In this document: positions 8,668 through 17,739 of the stretch, piece by piece
Layout: each line of letters starts with the position of its first letter
How positions within the stretch are numbered: the first letter of the stretch is position 1
Source: Bacillota bacterium
GTDB lineage: Bacteria; Bacillota; Clostridia; Christensenellales; SZUA-584
Assembly: GCA_023460085.1 (NCBI GenBank)
Contig: JAEWRI010000044.1
Location: forward strand, 162,463 to 226,462
Direction of reading: 5' to 3'
DNA: 64,000 nucleotides
Translations under genes and position numbers: made by a program
Notes under the pieces: generated by a model
Databases searched by the model: none
Seen by the model: only the letters and a program-made list of their open reading frames with translations
Told to the model about the DNA's origin: nothing

Positions 8668-10041
8668 CTACAGTATGTACTTCTGCAAATCGTTGTCTTT
8701 TATTTGGTCCTTCAGGTGTTCCTTCACGTACGCCGCGTCCACGTCCACGTCGATCATGGGGTGGTTGCCGCCCGCGTTGTACGAGATGTCCTCCAGCAGG
8801 TTCTCGATAACGGTGTGCAAGCGCCGCGCGCCGATGTTCTCACTGGTCTCGTTGACCATCACGGCGTATTTGGCAATCGCGTCAATGGCGTCGTCCTTGA
8901 AGATGAGGCGCACGTTGTCGGCCTCCAGCAGCGCCTGATATTGCTTAATCAGCGCGTTCTTGGGCTGCGTCAGTATGCGCTTCAAATCGTCGCAGGTTAA
9001 GGGCTTCAGCTCCACCTTGATGGGGAAGCGGCCCTGCAGTTCCGGAATGAGGTCGCTGATTTTGGCCACGTGGAAGGCGCCCGCCGCGATGAACAGCATG
9101 TAGTCCGTTTTGACGGGGCCGTACTTGGTGACCACCGTGCTGCCCTCCACGATGGGGAGGATGTCTCTCTGCACGCCCTCGCGGGAGATATCGGGCCCCG
9201 CGCCCATGTTCTTGCCCGCAATCTTGTCGATTTCGTCGATGAAGATGATGCCGTCCTGCTCCGCACGCTCGATGGCGGTGTTCGTCACCTCGTCCATGTC
9301 GATGAGCTTGTCGGCCTCCTCCTGCGTGAATATCTTCTTCGCCTCGGAGACCGTGACGCGGCGGCGCTTGGTCTTTTTGGGCAGCAGGTTGCCGAACATG
9401 TCGCCGAGGTTGATGTCGCTGCCGAGGCCCGCTATCTCGATGCCGAGGCCGGAATTGTCCTCCACCTCGACTTCAATCATCATGTTGTCCAGCTGGCCCG
9501 CGCGCAGCATCGCCAGCGTCTCCTCGCGCTTCGTCATCCGGCGCTGACGCTCCTCCGCCGTCTCACTGGGCGCGCTCTGCCCCTGACCTAAAAGCGCCTG
9601 GAGCGGGTTGGTGGTCGGCTTTTTCGGCATGGGCTCCAGCACGTCCGCGAGGCGCTCCTCCGCCTGCCGCTCCGCCTTGGCCTGCACGGACTCCCGGCGG
9701 GACGCCTTGACGATGCGGATGGACGCCTCCACGAGGTCGCGAATCATGGACTCCACGTCGCGGCCCACGTAGCCCACCTCGGTGAACTTGGTGGCCTCCA
9801 CCTTGATGAACGGCGCGTTCATCAGCTTGGCAAGCCGCCGGGCAATCTCGGTTTTGCCCACGCCCGTGGGGCCCACCATGATGATGTTCTTGGGCGTGAT
9901 TTCGTCCTGCAGTTCCTTATCCAGCTGCTGGCGGCGGTAACGGTTCCGCAGCGCGATGGCCACGGCCTTCTTGGCCTTATCCTGCCCGATGATGTATTTA
10001 TCCAGCTCGTTTACAATTTCCTTCGGCGTGAGGTGAGACAT
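8668..10041 (-). CDS. hslU: ATP-dependent protease ATPase subunit HslU (ClpY)
   Basis: The protein has 457 residues, close to the family length. It unfolds substrates and feeds them to HslV in the cytoplasm. Visible features are the N-terminal [17 protein letters not shown] segment, Walker [10 protein letters not shown] (about residues 57-65), the family-specific intermediate domain (about 110-235), Walker [12 protein letters not shown], and a C-terminal AAA lid that ends LQKYIL, the conserved tail that docks into HslV. The gene starts directly after the hslV stop codon, so the two are translated as a pair. It is the last gene of the topA-trmFO-hslV-hslU operon. Confidence 0.97.
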   Translation of the reverse strand: MSHLTPKEIVNELDKYIIGQDKAKKAVAIALRNRYRRQQLDKELQDEITPKNIIMVGPTGVGKTEIARRLAKLMNAPFIKVEATKFTEVGYVGRDVESMIRDLVEASIRIVKASRRESVQAKAERQAEERLADVLEPMPKKPTTNPLQALLGQGQSAPSETAEERQRRMTKREETLAMLRAGQLDNMMIEVEVEDNSGLGIEIAGLGSDINLGDMFGNLLPKKTKRRRVTVSEAKKIFTQEEADKLIDMDEVTNTAIERAEQDGIIFIDEIDKIAGKNMGAGPDISREGVQRDILPIVEGSTVVTKYGPVKTDYMLFIAAGAFHVAKISDLIPELQGRFPIKVELKPLTCDDLKRILTQPKNALIKQYQALLEADNVRLIFKDDAIDAIAKYAVMVNETSENIGARRLHTVIENLLEDISYNAGGNHPMIDVDVDAAYVKEHLKDQIKDNDLQKYIL

Positions 10042-10572
10042 TTAAACCTCCTCGACCGTGATATGGTCGTTGGTGAAGATGCAGATTTGCCCCGCGATGA
10101 GTATGGCCTTGCGCGCGATGTCCAGCGCGGGCAGCTCCGTGTTCTCCCGCAGCGCCTTGGCCGCCGCCAGCGCGTAGTTCCCGCCGGAGCCTATCGCCGC
10201 GATGTCGTCGTCCGGCGCAATCACTTCGCCGCTGCCCGACACCACCAGCAGCTCCTCCGCGTCCGCGCAGATGAGCATGGCCTCCAGCCTGCGCAGCATC
10301 TTGTCGCTGCGCCACTCCTGCGCCAGCTCCACCGCCGCGCGCTGCAGGCTGCCGCTGTACTGCTCCAGCTTGGCCTCGAAGCGCTCCGTCAGCGTAAAGG
10401 CGTCCGCCACGCTGCCCGCGAAGCCCACCACCACCTTGCCCTGGTAGATGCGGCGCACCTTGACGGCGCTCGCCTTCATAATCGTGTTCTGTCCTACCGT
10501 TACCTGCCCGTCGCCCGCGACGGCGCACTTGCCGTCCCGCCGCACCGCGACGATGGTTGTGCCCTCCATCAT
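10042..10572 (-). CDS. hslV: ATP-dependent protease proteolytic subunit HslV (ClpQ)
   Basis: The protein has 176 residues. It is the threonine peptidase of the HslUV complex, a bacterial relative of the proteasome beta subunit. The start reads [15 protein letters not shown], so processing is needed to expose the catalytic Thr. The conserved blocks [31 protein letters not shown] and [16 protein letters not shown] are intact. Two ATGs are adjacent; the first is preferred because AGGAG lies 6 bases before it. It sits 11 bases after trmFO and touches hslU. Confidence 0.97.
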   Translation of the reverse strand: MMEGTTIVAVRRDGKCAVAGDGQVTVGQNTIMKASAVKVRRIYQGKVVVGFAGSVADAFTLTERFEAKLEQYSGSLQRAAVELAQEWRSDKMLRRLEAMLICADAEELLVVSGSGEVIAPDDDIAAIGSGGNYALAAAKALRENTELPALDIARKAILIAGQICIFTNDHITVEEV

Positions 10573-10583
10573 GTTCCGCTCCT

Positions 10584-11888
10584 TTACAGTCCGGGCGCAA
10601 TGCGGCGGATTTCCGCCAGCGCGCGCTCCGAAGTCAGCCGCTTCCTGTCCCTGCCCTTGGCCTTCGTATCCATCGCCCCGATTATACCATAGTTTATGTT
10701 CATCGGTTGAAAATCATTGCCCGCGTAGCCCGAAATATACGCCGCCAGCGCACCGCACGCCGTCTCCGCGCTCAGCTCCGGGCGCGGGCGCCCCAGCGCG
10801 TCGCACGCGGCGAAAAGCCCCGCCAGCAGCCCGGAGGCCGCGCTCTCCACGTAGCCCTCCACGCCGGTTACCTGCCCCGCGAAGAATACGCCGGGCCGCT
10901 CCCTCATTTCATAATATCGGTTCAAAACCGCCGGACTATGAATGAACACGTTTTTGTGCATCACGCCGTAGCGCACAATTTCGGCGCTTTCGAGGCCGGG
11001 TATCATGCGCAGCACGCGGCGCTGCTCCGCGAATGTCAGGTGCGTCTGAAAGCCCACGAGGTTGTACATGCGCCCTGCGCTGTCCTCGCGGCGCAGCTGC
11101 ACCACGGCATACGGCTTGCTGCCGTCCGGCGCGGTGATGCCGACGGGCTTCAGCGGCCCGAAGCGCAGCGTCTCGAAGCCGCGCCCCGCCATGGTCTCCA
11201 CGGGCATGCAGCCCTCGAACACCCTGCCATCCTCAAATTCGTGCAGGTGTGCGGTCTCCGCGCCCACCAGCGCCTCCCAGAAGGCGCGGTACTGCTCCAC
11301 GTCCATCGCGCAGTTGAGGTAATCCGTGCCCTCGCCCTTGCCGTAGCGGGACGCGAAAAAGGCCTTGCCCATATCGACGGACTCCCCCGTCACGATGGGC
11401 GCGGCGGCGTCGAAGAACGACAGCATCTCCCCGCCCACGGCCTGTTCAATGGCGTGCAGCAAAGCACCCTCCACCAGCGGCCCCGGCGCGAGTATGCAGC
11501 CGCTCTCCTCCGGCAGCGAGAGCGCCTCCTCCGCGCGGACCTCGATGAGGGCATGCGATGTGATTTTGTCGGTGATATAACGGGAAAAGGCGACCCTGTC
11601 CACCGCCAGCGCGCCCCCGGCGGGCACGCGCGCGGAATCCGCCGCCTCCATGATCAGCGAGCCCAGCTCGCGCATCTCCTGCTTCAGCAGCCCCACGGCG
11701 TTTTCGATGCCGTCGGCACGCAGCGAATTGGAGCATACCAGCTCCGCAAACCCCGCGTCCTTGTGCGCGGGCGACATCTTCCCCGGCTTCTGTTCCATCA
11801 GCGTCACGGGCACGCCGCGCCGCGCCAGCTGCCACGCAGCCTCGCACCCGGCCAGCCCCGCGCCGATAACGACGTTATTCTTTCTCAT
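10584..11888 (-). CDS. trmFO: tRNA (uracil-54-C5)-methyltransferase, folate-dependent, TrmFO
   Basis: The protein has 434 residues, as is usual for the family. It makes ribothymidine at tRNA position 54 using methylenetetrahydrofolate and FAD. The N-terminal FAD-binding motif [20 protein letters not shown] and the family blocks [35 protein letters not shown] and [18 protein letters not shown] are all present. The gene overlaps the 3' end of topA by 14 bases, a sign of translational coupling, and hslV follows 11 bases later. The same order is found in Bacillus, there with xerC inserted. Confidence 0.97.
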   Translation of the reverse strand: MRKNNVVIGAGLAGCEAAWQLARRGVPVTLMEQKPGKMSPAHKDAGFAELVCSNSLRADGIENAVGLLKQEMRELGSLIMEAADSARVPAGGALAVDRVAFSRYITDKITSHALIEVRAEEALSLPEESGCILAPGPLVEGALLHAIEQAVGGEMLSFFDAAAPIVTGESVDMGKAFFASRYGKGEGTDYLNCAMDVEQYRAFWEALVGAETAHLHEFEDGRVFEGCMPVETMAGRGFETLRFGPLKPVGITAPDGSKPYAVVQLRREDSAGRMYNLVGFQTHLTFAEQRRVLRMIPGLESAEIVRYGVMHKNVFIHSPAVLNRYYEMRERPGVFFAGQVTGVEGYVESAASGLLAGLFAACDALGRPRPELSAETACGALAAYISGYAGNDFQPMNINYGIIGAMDTKAKGRDRKRLTSERALAEIRRIAPGL

Positions 11889-14010
11889 CCGCCTTCTTTT
11901 TCTGGTTCTTCACGCACTGCGCGTTGGAGCATTTCTTGTAGCTGTTGCCGTTGGACAAGCGCCGCAGCACCATCATGGAGCCGCACGCCTCGCACTTGTC
12001 GGCAATCGGCATATCCCACGAAACGAAGTCGCACTCCGGGTAGCCCTCGCAGCCGTAGAATGTCTTCTTGGTCTTGCTGGAGCGCTTCTCCACGATGCGC
12101 TTGCCGCATTTCGGGCAGGGCGTGTCGATGTACTTGACCACCGGCTTGGTGTTGCGGCACTCCGGGTAGCCGGGGCACGCGAGGAACGTGCCGAAGCGCC
12201 CGTCCTTGTACACCATAGTGCGCCCGCACTTTTCGCACACCACGTCGCTCTCGCGCACGGGCAGCTCCACATGCGGTATCTTCTTGTCCGCCGCTTCGAT
12301 GGTCTCCTCGAACGGACCGTAGAAGTCCTTCATGATTTTGCGCCATTCCGTGCCGCCGCTCTCCACGTCGTCCAGCTTGTTCTCAAGGTCGGCGGTGAAC
12401 TCCACGTCCACGATGTCCGGGAAATTCTCCTTCATGAGCTTGTTGACGATGATGCCCAGCTCGGTGGGCTTTAAGGCGCGGCCTTCCTTCTCCACATAGC
12501 GCCGGTCCTGTATGGTGGAGATGATGGGCGCGTAGGTGCTGGGCCGCCCGATGCCCTTCTCCTCCAGCGCGCGCACCAGCGTCGCCTCGGTATAGCGGCT
12601 GGGCGGCTGCGTAAAGTTCTGTTTGGAATCCAGCTTCTGCAGCGGGCACACCTCGCCCTCGTGCAGCTCCGGCAGCAGGCTGTCCTTGCTTTCGTCGTCC
12701 TCGCCCGCGTAGGCCACGGTGTAGCCGCGGAACAGCACGCGGCTGCCCGTCGCGCGGAAGGCGCAGTCGCCCGCGGAGAGCGTCACCGCCATGGTCTCCG
12801 AAACGGAGGGCGTCATCTGGCTCGCCACGAAGCGGTTATAGATGAGCTTGTAGAGCTTGTACTGGTCCTTGGTCAGCGCGCCCTTCAGCTTCTCCGGGTC
12901 ATATTCCATATGCGAAGGACGGATGGCCTCGTGGGCGTCCTGCGCCTTCTTGGATTTCTTGAAGTAGTTGGGCTTCTCGGGCAGATAGTCCGCGCCGTAC
13001 GCGCCCAGTATGTGCTCCCTCACGGCGGCCAGCGCCTCGTCGGAGACGCGCGTGGAATCGGTACGGATGTACGTGACCAGTCCGACGGAGCCTTCGCCCT
13101 CCAGCTCCACGCCCTCGTAGAGCTGCTGCGCCACCAGCATCGTGCGCTTCGCGGTGAAGCCCAGCGCCCCGGAAGCCGCCTGCTGCAGGTAGCTCGTGGT
13201 GAACGGCGGCGGCGCGCCCTTGCGCTTCTCGCCCTTCTTGATTTCGCCCACGACGAAATCCTTGCCCTTGACGGCGGCGAGTATGGCGTCCGCGTCTTCC
13301 TTGCTGGAAAGCTTGCCCTTGTCGCCGTTCCGGCTGACGAACTTCGCCTCAAATTCGTTTGTCAGGCCGCTGTTCTTCAGCAGCGCGGTAATCGTCCAGT
13401 ATTCCTCCGGCACGAACGCTTCTATCTCTTCCTCGCGGTCGCAGATGATGCGCACCGCCACGGACTGCACGCGCCCGGCGGAGAGCCCCTTTTTCACCTT
13501 GCGCCAGAGCAGCGGAGAAAGCTTGTAGCCCACCAGCCTGTCCAGCACGCGGCGCGCCTGCTGCGCGTCCACCAGCGCGAGGTCTATCTTGCGCGGGTTC
13601 TGTATCGCGCCCGTTACGGCGTTCTTGGTAATTTCGTTGAATACGATGCGGTCCACGCTGCCCGCGTCCACGCCCAGCATGGAGGCGATGTGCCACGATA
13701 TGGCCTCACCCTCACGATCCGGGTCTGTCGCGAGATAGATTTTCTTCGCGCCCGCAGCGCCCGATTTCATGGCGCTGATGATGTCCTTCTTGCCGCGTAT
13801 CTGAATATACTTGGGCTCAAATCCGTGCTCAACATCCACGCCCAGCGTGCTCTTGGGCAAATCGCGCACATGCCCGCCGCTGGCCTGCACCTTGTAGCCC
13901 GCGCCTAAAAATTTACTGATGGTTTTTGCCTTTGCGGGGGATTCCACAATCACGAGGTCGTAGTTTTTTCTCCCTGCTGGCTTTTTCGCGGTCGTTTTCC
14001 GTGTCGCCAT
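11875..14010 (-). CDS. topA: DNA topoisomerase I
   Basis: The protein has 711 residues. It is a type IA topoisomerase that relaxes negative supercoils. After a Lys-rich leader, the Toprim domain starts at LVIVESPAKAKTI and holds the acidic triad in ATDPDREGEAISWH. The catalytic Tyr lies in GLVTYIRTDSTRVS. The C-terminus has three zinc ribbons of the CxxC...CxGYPEC type (CEKCGRTMV, CPKCGKRIV, CEACGSMMV). Its ATG is preceded by GGGAG at 5 bases. It is the first gene of an operon with trmFO, hslV and hslU. Confidence 0.98.
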   Translation of the reverse strand: MATRKTTAKKPAGRKNYDLVIVESPAKAKTISKFLGAGYKVQASGGHVRDLPKSTLGVDVEHGFEPKYIQIRGKKDIISAMKSGAAGAKKIYLATDPDREGEAISWHIASMLGVDAGSVDRIVFNEITKNAVTGAIQNPRKIDLALVDAQQARRVLDRLVGYKLSPLLWRKVKKGLSAGRVQSVAVRIICDREEEIEAFVPEEYWTITALLKNSGLTNEFEAKFVSRNGDKGKLSSKEDADAILAAVKGKDFVVGEIKKGEKRKGAPPPFTTSYLQQAASGALGFTAKRTMLVAQQLYEGVELEGEGSVGLVTYIRTDSTRVSDEALAAVREHILGAYGADYLPEKPNYFKKSKKAQDAHEAIRPSHMEYDPEKLKGALTKDQYKLYKLIYNRFVASQMTPSVSETMAVTLSAGDCAFRATGSRVLFRGYTVAYAGEDDESKDSLLPELHEGEVCPLQKLDSKQNFTQPPSRYTEATLVRALEEKGIGRPSTYAPIISTIQDRRYVEKEGRALKPTELGIIVNKLMKENFPDIVDVEFTADLENKLDDVESGGTEWRKIMKDFYGPFEETIEAADKKIPHVELPVRESDVVCEKCGRTMVYKDGRFGTFLACPGYPECRNTKPVVKYIDTPCPKCGKRIVEKRSSKTKKTFYGCEGYPECDFVSWDMPIADKCEACGSMMVLRRLSNGNSYKKCSNAQCVKNQKKKADEKE

Positions 14011-14134
14011 ACGTTCTCCCAGTTCGCGTTTTGGGCTGCGCCCGGTGAGCGCAGCGTCTCATCCGCTTGTTTTGTTGTGATTAGTGTATGCGGACAGACC
14101 GCATGTACATGCTTCCTGCGCCCTGCAAGTGCAA

Positions 14135-14163
14135 ATTATATAGGGGGAGCCCAAAAAAATCAA
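14135..14163 (-). promoter_or_regulatory. Promoter of the topA operon
   Basis: On the minus strand TTGATT (14158-14163) and TATAAT (14135-14140) are 17 bases apart. The start point would give a leader of about 115 bases before the topA ATG. Confidence 0.7.
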
Positions 14164-14222
14164 TATAAAATTCCTCTAATTGGGTGAAATGTCGCGGTCA
14201 GACTGATGAATTTCAAAAATGG

Positions 14223-15137
14223 TTACAAACGGAACGCTTCGATAAGCGCCGCCGCCCTGCGCGCCACCGCCTCGCGCACTATCGCGCTGCGCGCCGCGAT
14301 TTCGAAACCGTGCACCGTACCCTCCGTCTGATTCAGCTCCGCGCGGACGCCCGCCCCGCGCAGCGCCTGTGCATAAGCCGCGCCCTCGTCGCGCAGGCAG
14401 TCATATTCCGCCGTCTCGACGTAGGCGTCCGGCAGCCCCGCCAGCGAAGCTGCCTCCGCCGGGGAAGCGTATTTCCCGCCGTCCGGCGCGCCCTCGCGCA
14501 GATACAGCGGCCACATCCTCTTGTTCGCCGTTGCGTTCCACAGCGGCGTATCCGTAAAGCGCCGCATGGACTCCGTCTGCTGCCGCGCGTCCGTCACGGG
14601 ATAAATGAGCATCTGAAAGCACGGCGGTGCGATGCCGCGATCCCGCGCCATCAGGCACACCCCGGCAGCCAGCGCGCCGCCCGCGCTGTCCCCGCCCACC
14701 GCGATTCGGCGGCGGTCCACGCCCAGCGCTTCGGCGTTATCGCGCACCCACGCGTAGGCGGTATAGCAGTCCTCCGCGCCCGCGGGATACGGATGCTTCG
14801 GCGCCAGCCGGTAATCGACGAACACCACCCGGCACCGCGCGCCCAGCGCGTATTCGCACGCCAGCCGCTTGTGTATGGGCGAGCCCTTCAGCATAAACGC
14901 GCCGCCGTGATAGTAGACGAGGCACGGGGCCTGCGCGTCCGCGTCCTCCGGCTCCAGCAGCGTAAGACCAATCCGCCCCGGAATGCGCATCCGGCGCTCC
15001 CGCACGCCCGGCAGCGGCTTCGCCGCGCGGAAGCCCAGCGTCAGAAACGCGTTGACGGCGGGCAGCAACGGCAGCGGCATTGCCGCCCCCACGTTCCGGT
15101 ATTTCTCAAAATCGGGATGTATCGCGTAGTCGTTCAT
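14223..15137 (-). CDS. Alpha/beta hydrolase, hormone-sensitive-lipase family esterase
   Basis: The protein has 304 residues. The oxyanion-hole motif HGGAF and the nucleophile motif GDSAGG define the HSL (family IV) carboxylesterases. The Asp lies in EYDCLRDEG and the His in EGTVHGFE, so the triad is complete. It probably hydrolyses short acyl or acetyl esters in the cytoplasm; there is no signal peptide. It lies between dprA and topA, where Bacillus has no such gene, so it is an accessory insertion. The start ATG follows a GGGGA motif. Confidence 0.88.
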   Translation of the reverse strand: MNDYAIHPDFEKYRNVGAAMPLPLLPAVNAFLTLGFRAAKPLPGVRERRMRIPGRIGLTLLEPEDADAQAPCLVYYHGGAFMLKGSPIHKRLACEYALGARCRVVFVDYRLAPKHPYPAGAEDCYTAYAWVRDNAEALGVDRRRIAVGGDSAGGALAAGVCLMARDRGIAPPCFQMLIYPVTDARQQTESMRRFTDTPLWNATANKRMWPLYLREGAPDGGKYASPAEAASLAGLPDAYVETAEYDCLRDEGAAYAQALRGAGVRAELNQTEGTVHGFEIAARSAIVREAVARRAAALIEAFRL

Positions 15138-15194
15138 GGTGTCCCCGCAGGCAGCGGCTTTTGCGCCGCCGCATCCTTCAATAATAATAGCGCC

Positions 15195-16280
15195 TCACAC
15201 GCCGTACTTTCCGCCCGGCACACGCTTGATGAGCCCCGAAAGCTCCATCATCGTGAGCGCCACGCTGATTTCGCCCGGCGATGCCGCCGTCTGCTCGGAG
15301 AGCATCTCCGCGCTTTGGTCGGCCTGCCGCAGCAGCGCGTAAATCTGCTGTTGCAAAAAATCGAGCTGCAGCGCCGACGCATCCGCAGAGGCGGCGGCAG
15401 TCTGAACGCTTCCGGCTTCGCCCCACGCTTCCAAGATGTCGCGCGCGCAGGTGACGGGCACCGCGCCCTTTTGAATCAGCCGGTTGGGCAGCGCAGCGCC
15501 CTCGAGGTATGGCGCGCCCGGTACCGCGAAGATATCCTTCCCCAGCCCGATGGCCATGGAAGCGGTGATGGCCGTGCCGCCCTTCAAGCCCGACTCGACG
15601 ACGAGCAGCCCGCGCGACAGCGCCGCGATGATGCGGTTGCGCACCGGGAAGTTGCCCGACAGCGGCTGCGTTCCGGGCGGCAGCTCCGATACGACCGCGC
15701 CGCCGTTGATGGCCGCGTGATACAGCAGCGCGTTCTCCGGCGGATAGATAACGTCCGCGCCGCAGCCTAAAACCGCGACGGTAGGCGCGCCCGCGTCCAC
15801 CGCGCCCTGATGCGCCGCCGCGTCGATGCCGCGCGCCAGCCCGGACACCACGGTATAGCCCGCCTCGCCCAGCTCCGCCGCGATGCGCCGCGCGGTCTCC
15901 GCGCCTTTACGGGTGCAGTGCCGCGTGCCCACGATGCCGATGGTCTTCTTCAGCCCCGCGAGGCTCCCGCGCACGAACAGCACGGGCGGCGGATATTCCA
16001 GTATCTCCAGCGACGCGGGGTACTCCGCGTCCAGCCGCGAGACGGCGCGGATGCCCCTGCTTTCCATGTCATGCACCACTTCGGCCACCCGCCGTTCGGA
16101 GGCGGCGGCGCACAGCGCGGCGCGTGCCTTCTCCGGCAGAAAGCCCGGCGTTTCACCCCCGCCCTCCAGCGCGGCAAAAAACCGCTTCGGGCTGCCGTAT
16201 TCGCGCAGCAGCTGATAATAGAGCTTAGGCGTTATCTCGGGTATGGAGGAAAGCCATACCCAGTATGCGTTGGGCTGCAT
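15195..16280 (-). CDS. dprA: DNA-processing protein DprA (Smf)
   Basis: The protein has 361 residues. It loads RecA on incoming single-stranded DNA during transformation. An N-terminal helix-hairpin-type region is followed by the Rossmann-like DprA core: IVGTRHCTRKG, VVSGLARGIDAAAHQGA, VAVLGCGADVIYP, NFPVRNRIIAALS and IFAVPGAP. The last 65 residues look like the winged-helix domain (ALLRQADQSAEMLSEQT). The gene is on the same strand as topA, with one esterase gene between. The pairing dprA-topA is conserved in Bacillota. Confidence 0.95.
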   Translation of the reverse strand: MQPNAYWVWLSSIPEITPKLYYQLLREYGSPKRFFAALEGGGETPGFLPEKARAALCAAASERRVAEVVHDMESRGIRAVSRLDAEYPASLEILEYPPPVLFVRGSLAGLKKTIGIVGTRHCTRKGAETARRIAAELGEAGYTVVSGLARGIDAAAHQGAVDAGAPTVAVLGCGADVIYPPENALLYHAAINGGAVVSELPPGTQPLSGNFPVRNRIIAALSRGLLVVESGLKGGTAITASMAIGLGKDIFAVPGAPYLEGAALPNRLIQKGAVPVTCARDILEAWGEAGSVQTAAASADASALQLDFLQQQIYALLRQADQSAEMLSEQTAASPGEISVALTMMELSGLIKRVPGGKYGV

Positions 16281-16409
16281 GAAAACCTCAAAAAGCGAAA
16301 GTATGTTCTGCTTCGTTCAATATACTGCGCAGGCGATGCTTTGTCAATATTCGAAATCGGATGCAGCCAACGCCCTATACTCCCGGGTTGCCTCCAATGG
16401 TCTGGTCTT

Positions 16410-17249
16410 CTAATCCCGGTTAAATGTGATGGTTCCGGCCCAATCCTGAGCGTTCTCCCCTTTTTCGTGACTCACGGCGTCCATGATCATCGCCCCTTCA
16501 TCAAGGTACATCTCGAAGTTGGTCACCTGGTCTTTATCCTGCGCCGAAACCACATAGCCCTTGATCATGTCCCTGCTCTCATACGTAATGACATAGTTCA
16601 TCGTGTCGGTATACGTGCCTTGCCGGAAGGTCATCAGCCCGTCGTCCCTGAATCTCAGCTCGATGCGGTTGTGGCTTCCGAGGTCTTCAGATACCCATCT
16701 GCCCAGCCCGCCCATACCGACAGCCGCAAGGATGACCGCCAGCACCAGAGCGGCTGCGCAGATCGCTGTACGGATATACGTCTTTCCGGGCTTGGGAGCG
16801 TGCACAGCCGCGCCGCCAGCGCTCACCGGGTTCCCGCATTTTATGCAGAACGCATTCCCCGGAGCAAGGGGCGAACCGCATCTCAGACAGCAGCCAGCAG
16901 CGATTGCGTTTCCGCCTGCCTGCTTCTTCCCCCAGCGATATCCCAATAAACCGCTGAGAATAATTACCACACTCACCACAAGATCGATAAAACCGATCCC
17001 AATCATATGGCTGCCCGAAAATGAAACAAGGAACATAACTGAAAAGATGATAAAGTAAGCGCCTGCAAAGATCCGGATCAGTCCGCTTGTTTTGCCGTGC
17101 TTTTTTACGATACACGCGCTGACGATCACCATAGCCGCAATGAGGAGATTGAGTATTGCCGGCAGGGACCCTCTCATATTGAACAGCCCCGCATTGAACC
17201 ATACCCCGAGTATGCCTCCGACAAGCCCTAAAACCAACGATGCCGTCAT
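16410..17249 (-). CDS. Membrane protein with a zinc ribbon
   Basis: The protein has 279 residues. Four hydrophobic segments fill about residues 1-105. A zinc ribbon follows (CCLRCGSPLAPGNAFCIKCG), then a fifth helix and a C-terminal soluble domain of about 95 residues with beta-rich sequence. The soluble part probably faces outward. The ATG at 17249 follows GGAGG by about 11 bases. The combination of a zinc ribbon with a DUF4190-like membrane part is common in Bacillota but its function is unknown. It lies in the accessory block between dprA and comM. Confidence 0.7.
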   Translation of the reverse strand: MTASLVLGLVGGILGVWFNAGLFNMRGSLPAILNLLIAAMVIVSACIVKKHGKTSGLIRIFAGAYFIIFSVMFLVSFSGSHMIGIGFIDLVVSVVIILSGLLGYRWGKKQAGGNAIAAGCCLRCGSPLAPGNAFCIKCGNPVSAGGAAVHAPKPGKTYIRTAICAAALVLAVILAAVGMGGLGRWVSEDLGSHNRIELRFRDDGLMTFRQGTYTDTMNYVITYESRDMIKGYVVSAQDKDQVTNFEMYLDEGAMIMDAVSHEKGENAQDWAGTITFNRD

Positions 17250-17366
17250 TTGCTACGTAACCTCCATGTTTATTAATCAGCCCATAAAAACGCGCAGAGT
17301 TGCTGCGCTTCATGTCAATAAATACGTTGCGCCGCAGGATGCATCACCCCGCGCGGCGTGCCGCCG

Positions 17367-17726
17367 CTACCCGGCCTCAATCTCCCGCTGCAGCTTCTTC
17401 GTCAGGCTGGCAAATACGAGCTTGTAGCTTTCGTCCGCCAGCATGCGCAGCACGTCGTCCGGCACGTCGCCTTCCATCGATACGGAGTTCCAGTGCTCCT
17501 TATTGAGGTAATAGCCCGGTACGATGTCGGAGTACTGCTCCCTCAGCATCAGCCCCAGCGCGGGTTCCGCCTTCAGCGACGCGATGGGTCTGCCCGCCTT
17601 GTCGCCGCCCAGCAGCACGAAGAACTTGCCGCCCACCATGTAGCGGAACGCGCCCCATTCCTCTTTATAATCCTTCACCGTGCCGCGCTTGGCGAGGCAG
17701 TAGGCGTCGAACCATTTGTATTTCAT
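17367..17726 (-). CDS. MmcQ/YjbR family protein
   Basis: The protein has 119 residues, the usual size. It shows the family pattern: an N-terminal helix, MVGGKFFVLLGG, ASLKAEPALGLMLREQY, a conserved PGYYLNKEHWNSV and a C-terminal helix with SYKLVFASLTKK. The fold is a CyaY-like double-wing DNA-binding type, but the true role is unproven. The ATG has AGGAG about 8 bases upstream. It begins only 13 bases after the stop codon of the membrane-linked helicase, which suggests one transcript. Confidence 0.85.
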   Translation of the reverse strand: MKYKWFDAYCLAKRGTVKDYKEEWGAFRYMVGGKFFVLLGGDKAGRPIASLKAEPALGLMLREQYSDIVPGYYLNKEHWNSVSMEGDVPDDVLRMLADESYKLVFASLTKKLQREIEAG

Positions 17727-17739
17727 GCGTTGTCTCCTT